DNA of 64,000 nt from the NCBI GenBank assembly GCA_017993775.1, contig JAGOMA010000016.1, positions 59,097 through 123,096 of the forward strand, in the 5' to 3' direction. Position 1 is the stretch's first letter. Each line of letters begins with the position of its first letter. Under the pieces are notes generated by a model. It was not told the origin of the DNA. It worked only from the letters and a program-made list of their open reading frames with translations, and did no database searches. Source of the DNA: Chloroflexota bacterium (lineage in GTDB: Bacteria > Chloroflexota > Anaerolineae > Promineifilales > Promineifilaceae). This document shows positions 63,807 through 64,000 of the stretch, piece by piece. The position numbers were made by a program, and so were the translations under genes.

Positions 63807-64000
63807 TTAGACCGCGACGCGCGAAATGTATTCGTGCGCCAGAGTTAATTCTTCTACGCCGATCTCGTTGCTATCGGATTTGACAGACGGGCCGGTTACT
63901 TTGACAGGCCAGGCGCGTTTGAATTCCCAACGGGCAACGGCCGTTAACGCCTGATCATACATCGTCACCGAACCATCGGAACGCGCGTCGCCGACATGAC
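63807..64000 (-). CDS. Contractile tail tube protein, gp19 family, 5' part outside the window
   Basis: Sixty-four C-terminal codons are visible, ending at TAA 63807-63809. DGSVTMYDQALTAVARWEFKRAWPVKVTGPSVKSDSNEIGVEELTLAHEYISRV is the conserved gp19 C-terminus (A-R-W-x-F-x-x-AWPVK, then E-x-L-x-L-AHE). The right edge of the window cuts the rest. Sheath genes commonly precede this gene. Confidence 0.9.
   Translation of the reverse strand, partial: HVGDARSDGSVTMYDQALTAVARWEFKRAWPVKVTGPSVKSDSNEIGVEELTLAHEYISRVAV

Larger units (their letters stand above)
32096..64000 (-). other. Extracellular contractile injection system (eCIS) locus with kinase/FHA signalling genes
   Basis: All genes here run right to left. 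Tube proteins, LysM adaptor, VgrG, PAAR-like tip, gp25, gpJ-like, gpI-like and the AAA+ ATPase together identify an Afp/PVC-type eCIS. There is no terminase, portal, capsid or integrase, which argues against a prophage. There is no TssJ/L/M or ClpV, which argues against a standard type VI system. Sheath, cap and fibre genes are absent from the window and may lie past the right edge. Inserted between baseplate and ATPase genes are two kinase-FHA proteins and a VWA-FHA protein; three cargo-like genes end the locus. Confidence 0.9.

Noticed and set aside
32096..64000. Prophage or type VI secretion system
   Set aside because: No terminase, portal, capsid, lysis or integrase gene, and no TssJ/L/M or ClpV. 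The DUF4157 cargo, eCIS ATPase and LysM adaptor point to eCIS instead.

Overview
The window most resembles a chromosomal segment of a filamentous Chloroflexota bacterium (Anaerolineae/Ardenticatenia type). This is an inference from gene content, intergenic repeat style and a moderately GC-rich composition, not from a marker gene. The octamer palindrome ACGGCCGT recurs every few hundred bases in genes and spacers, usually read as Thr-Ala-Val in proteins. No tRNA, rRNA, CRISPR array, transposase or integrase was seen.

Bases 1-32070 are mainly housekeeping. A minus-strand run carries folK-folP followed by two acyl-CoA dehydrogenases and a 3-hydroxyacyl-CoA dehydrogenase that runs off the left edge. 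Next come a ClC chloride channel with CBS domains, a LysM/M23 peptidase and a membrane-anchored helix-hairpin-helix protein. A minus-strand operon follows (M20 peptidase, aat, prs, alpha/beta hydrolase), then scpB. Bases 14504-25734 form an envelope glycan cluster: four integral-membrane glycosyltransferase-like proteins in two paralogous pairs, a fifth unpaired one, a dolichol-phosphate-mannose-synthase-like GT2, a GT4-like enzyme, a methyltransferase and a lysylphosphatidylglycerol-synthase-like flippase-type protein. Then rluB-like, cmk, a PDZ/radical SAM (DUF512) protein, a small membrane protein, an ABC-F ATPase and a GNAT acetyltransferase.

Bases 32096-64000, all on the minus strand and read from right to left, are one extracellular contractile injection system (eCIS; Afp/PVC-like) locus. 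In transcription order it holds: a tail tube protein (cut by the right edge), a zinc-ribbon protein, a 51-residue protein, a second tube protein, a 1310-residue repeat protein, a LysM tube-adaptor, VgrG spike, DUF4280 PAAR-like tip, gp25, gpJ/gp6-like baseplate, an FHA-gpI baseplate fusion, two very large transmembrane Ser/Thr kinase-FHA proteins, a VWA-transmembrane-FHA protein, the eCIS AAA+ ATPase and three putative cargo proteins. Sheath, cap, fibre and a conventional tape measure are not in the window and may lie to the right.

The most unusual aspect is the signalling layer. Four FHA domains sit in one eCIS locus, one of them fused to a baseplate subunit. They are accompanied by a kinase with intact catalytic motifs and a giant Calx-beta/cadherin ectodomain, a second kinase with degraded catalytic motifs and a thrombospondin-3/DNRLRE ectodomain, and a VWA sensor-like protein. 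A plausible reading is a membrane-docked eCIS whose assembly or firing is tied to extracellular contact through Thr phosphorylation. The cargo genes have modular N-terminal export regions (DUF4157, 'LQ..xGN.AV' motifs) and exchangeable C-terminal domains, including an HNH-like nuclease candidate and a possible papain-like Cys-His domain.
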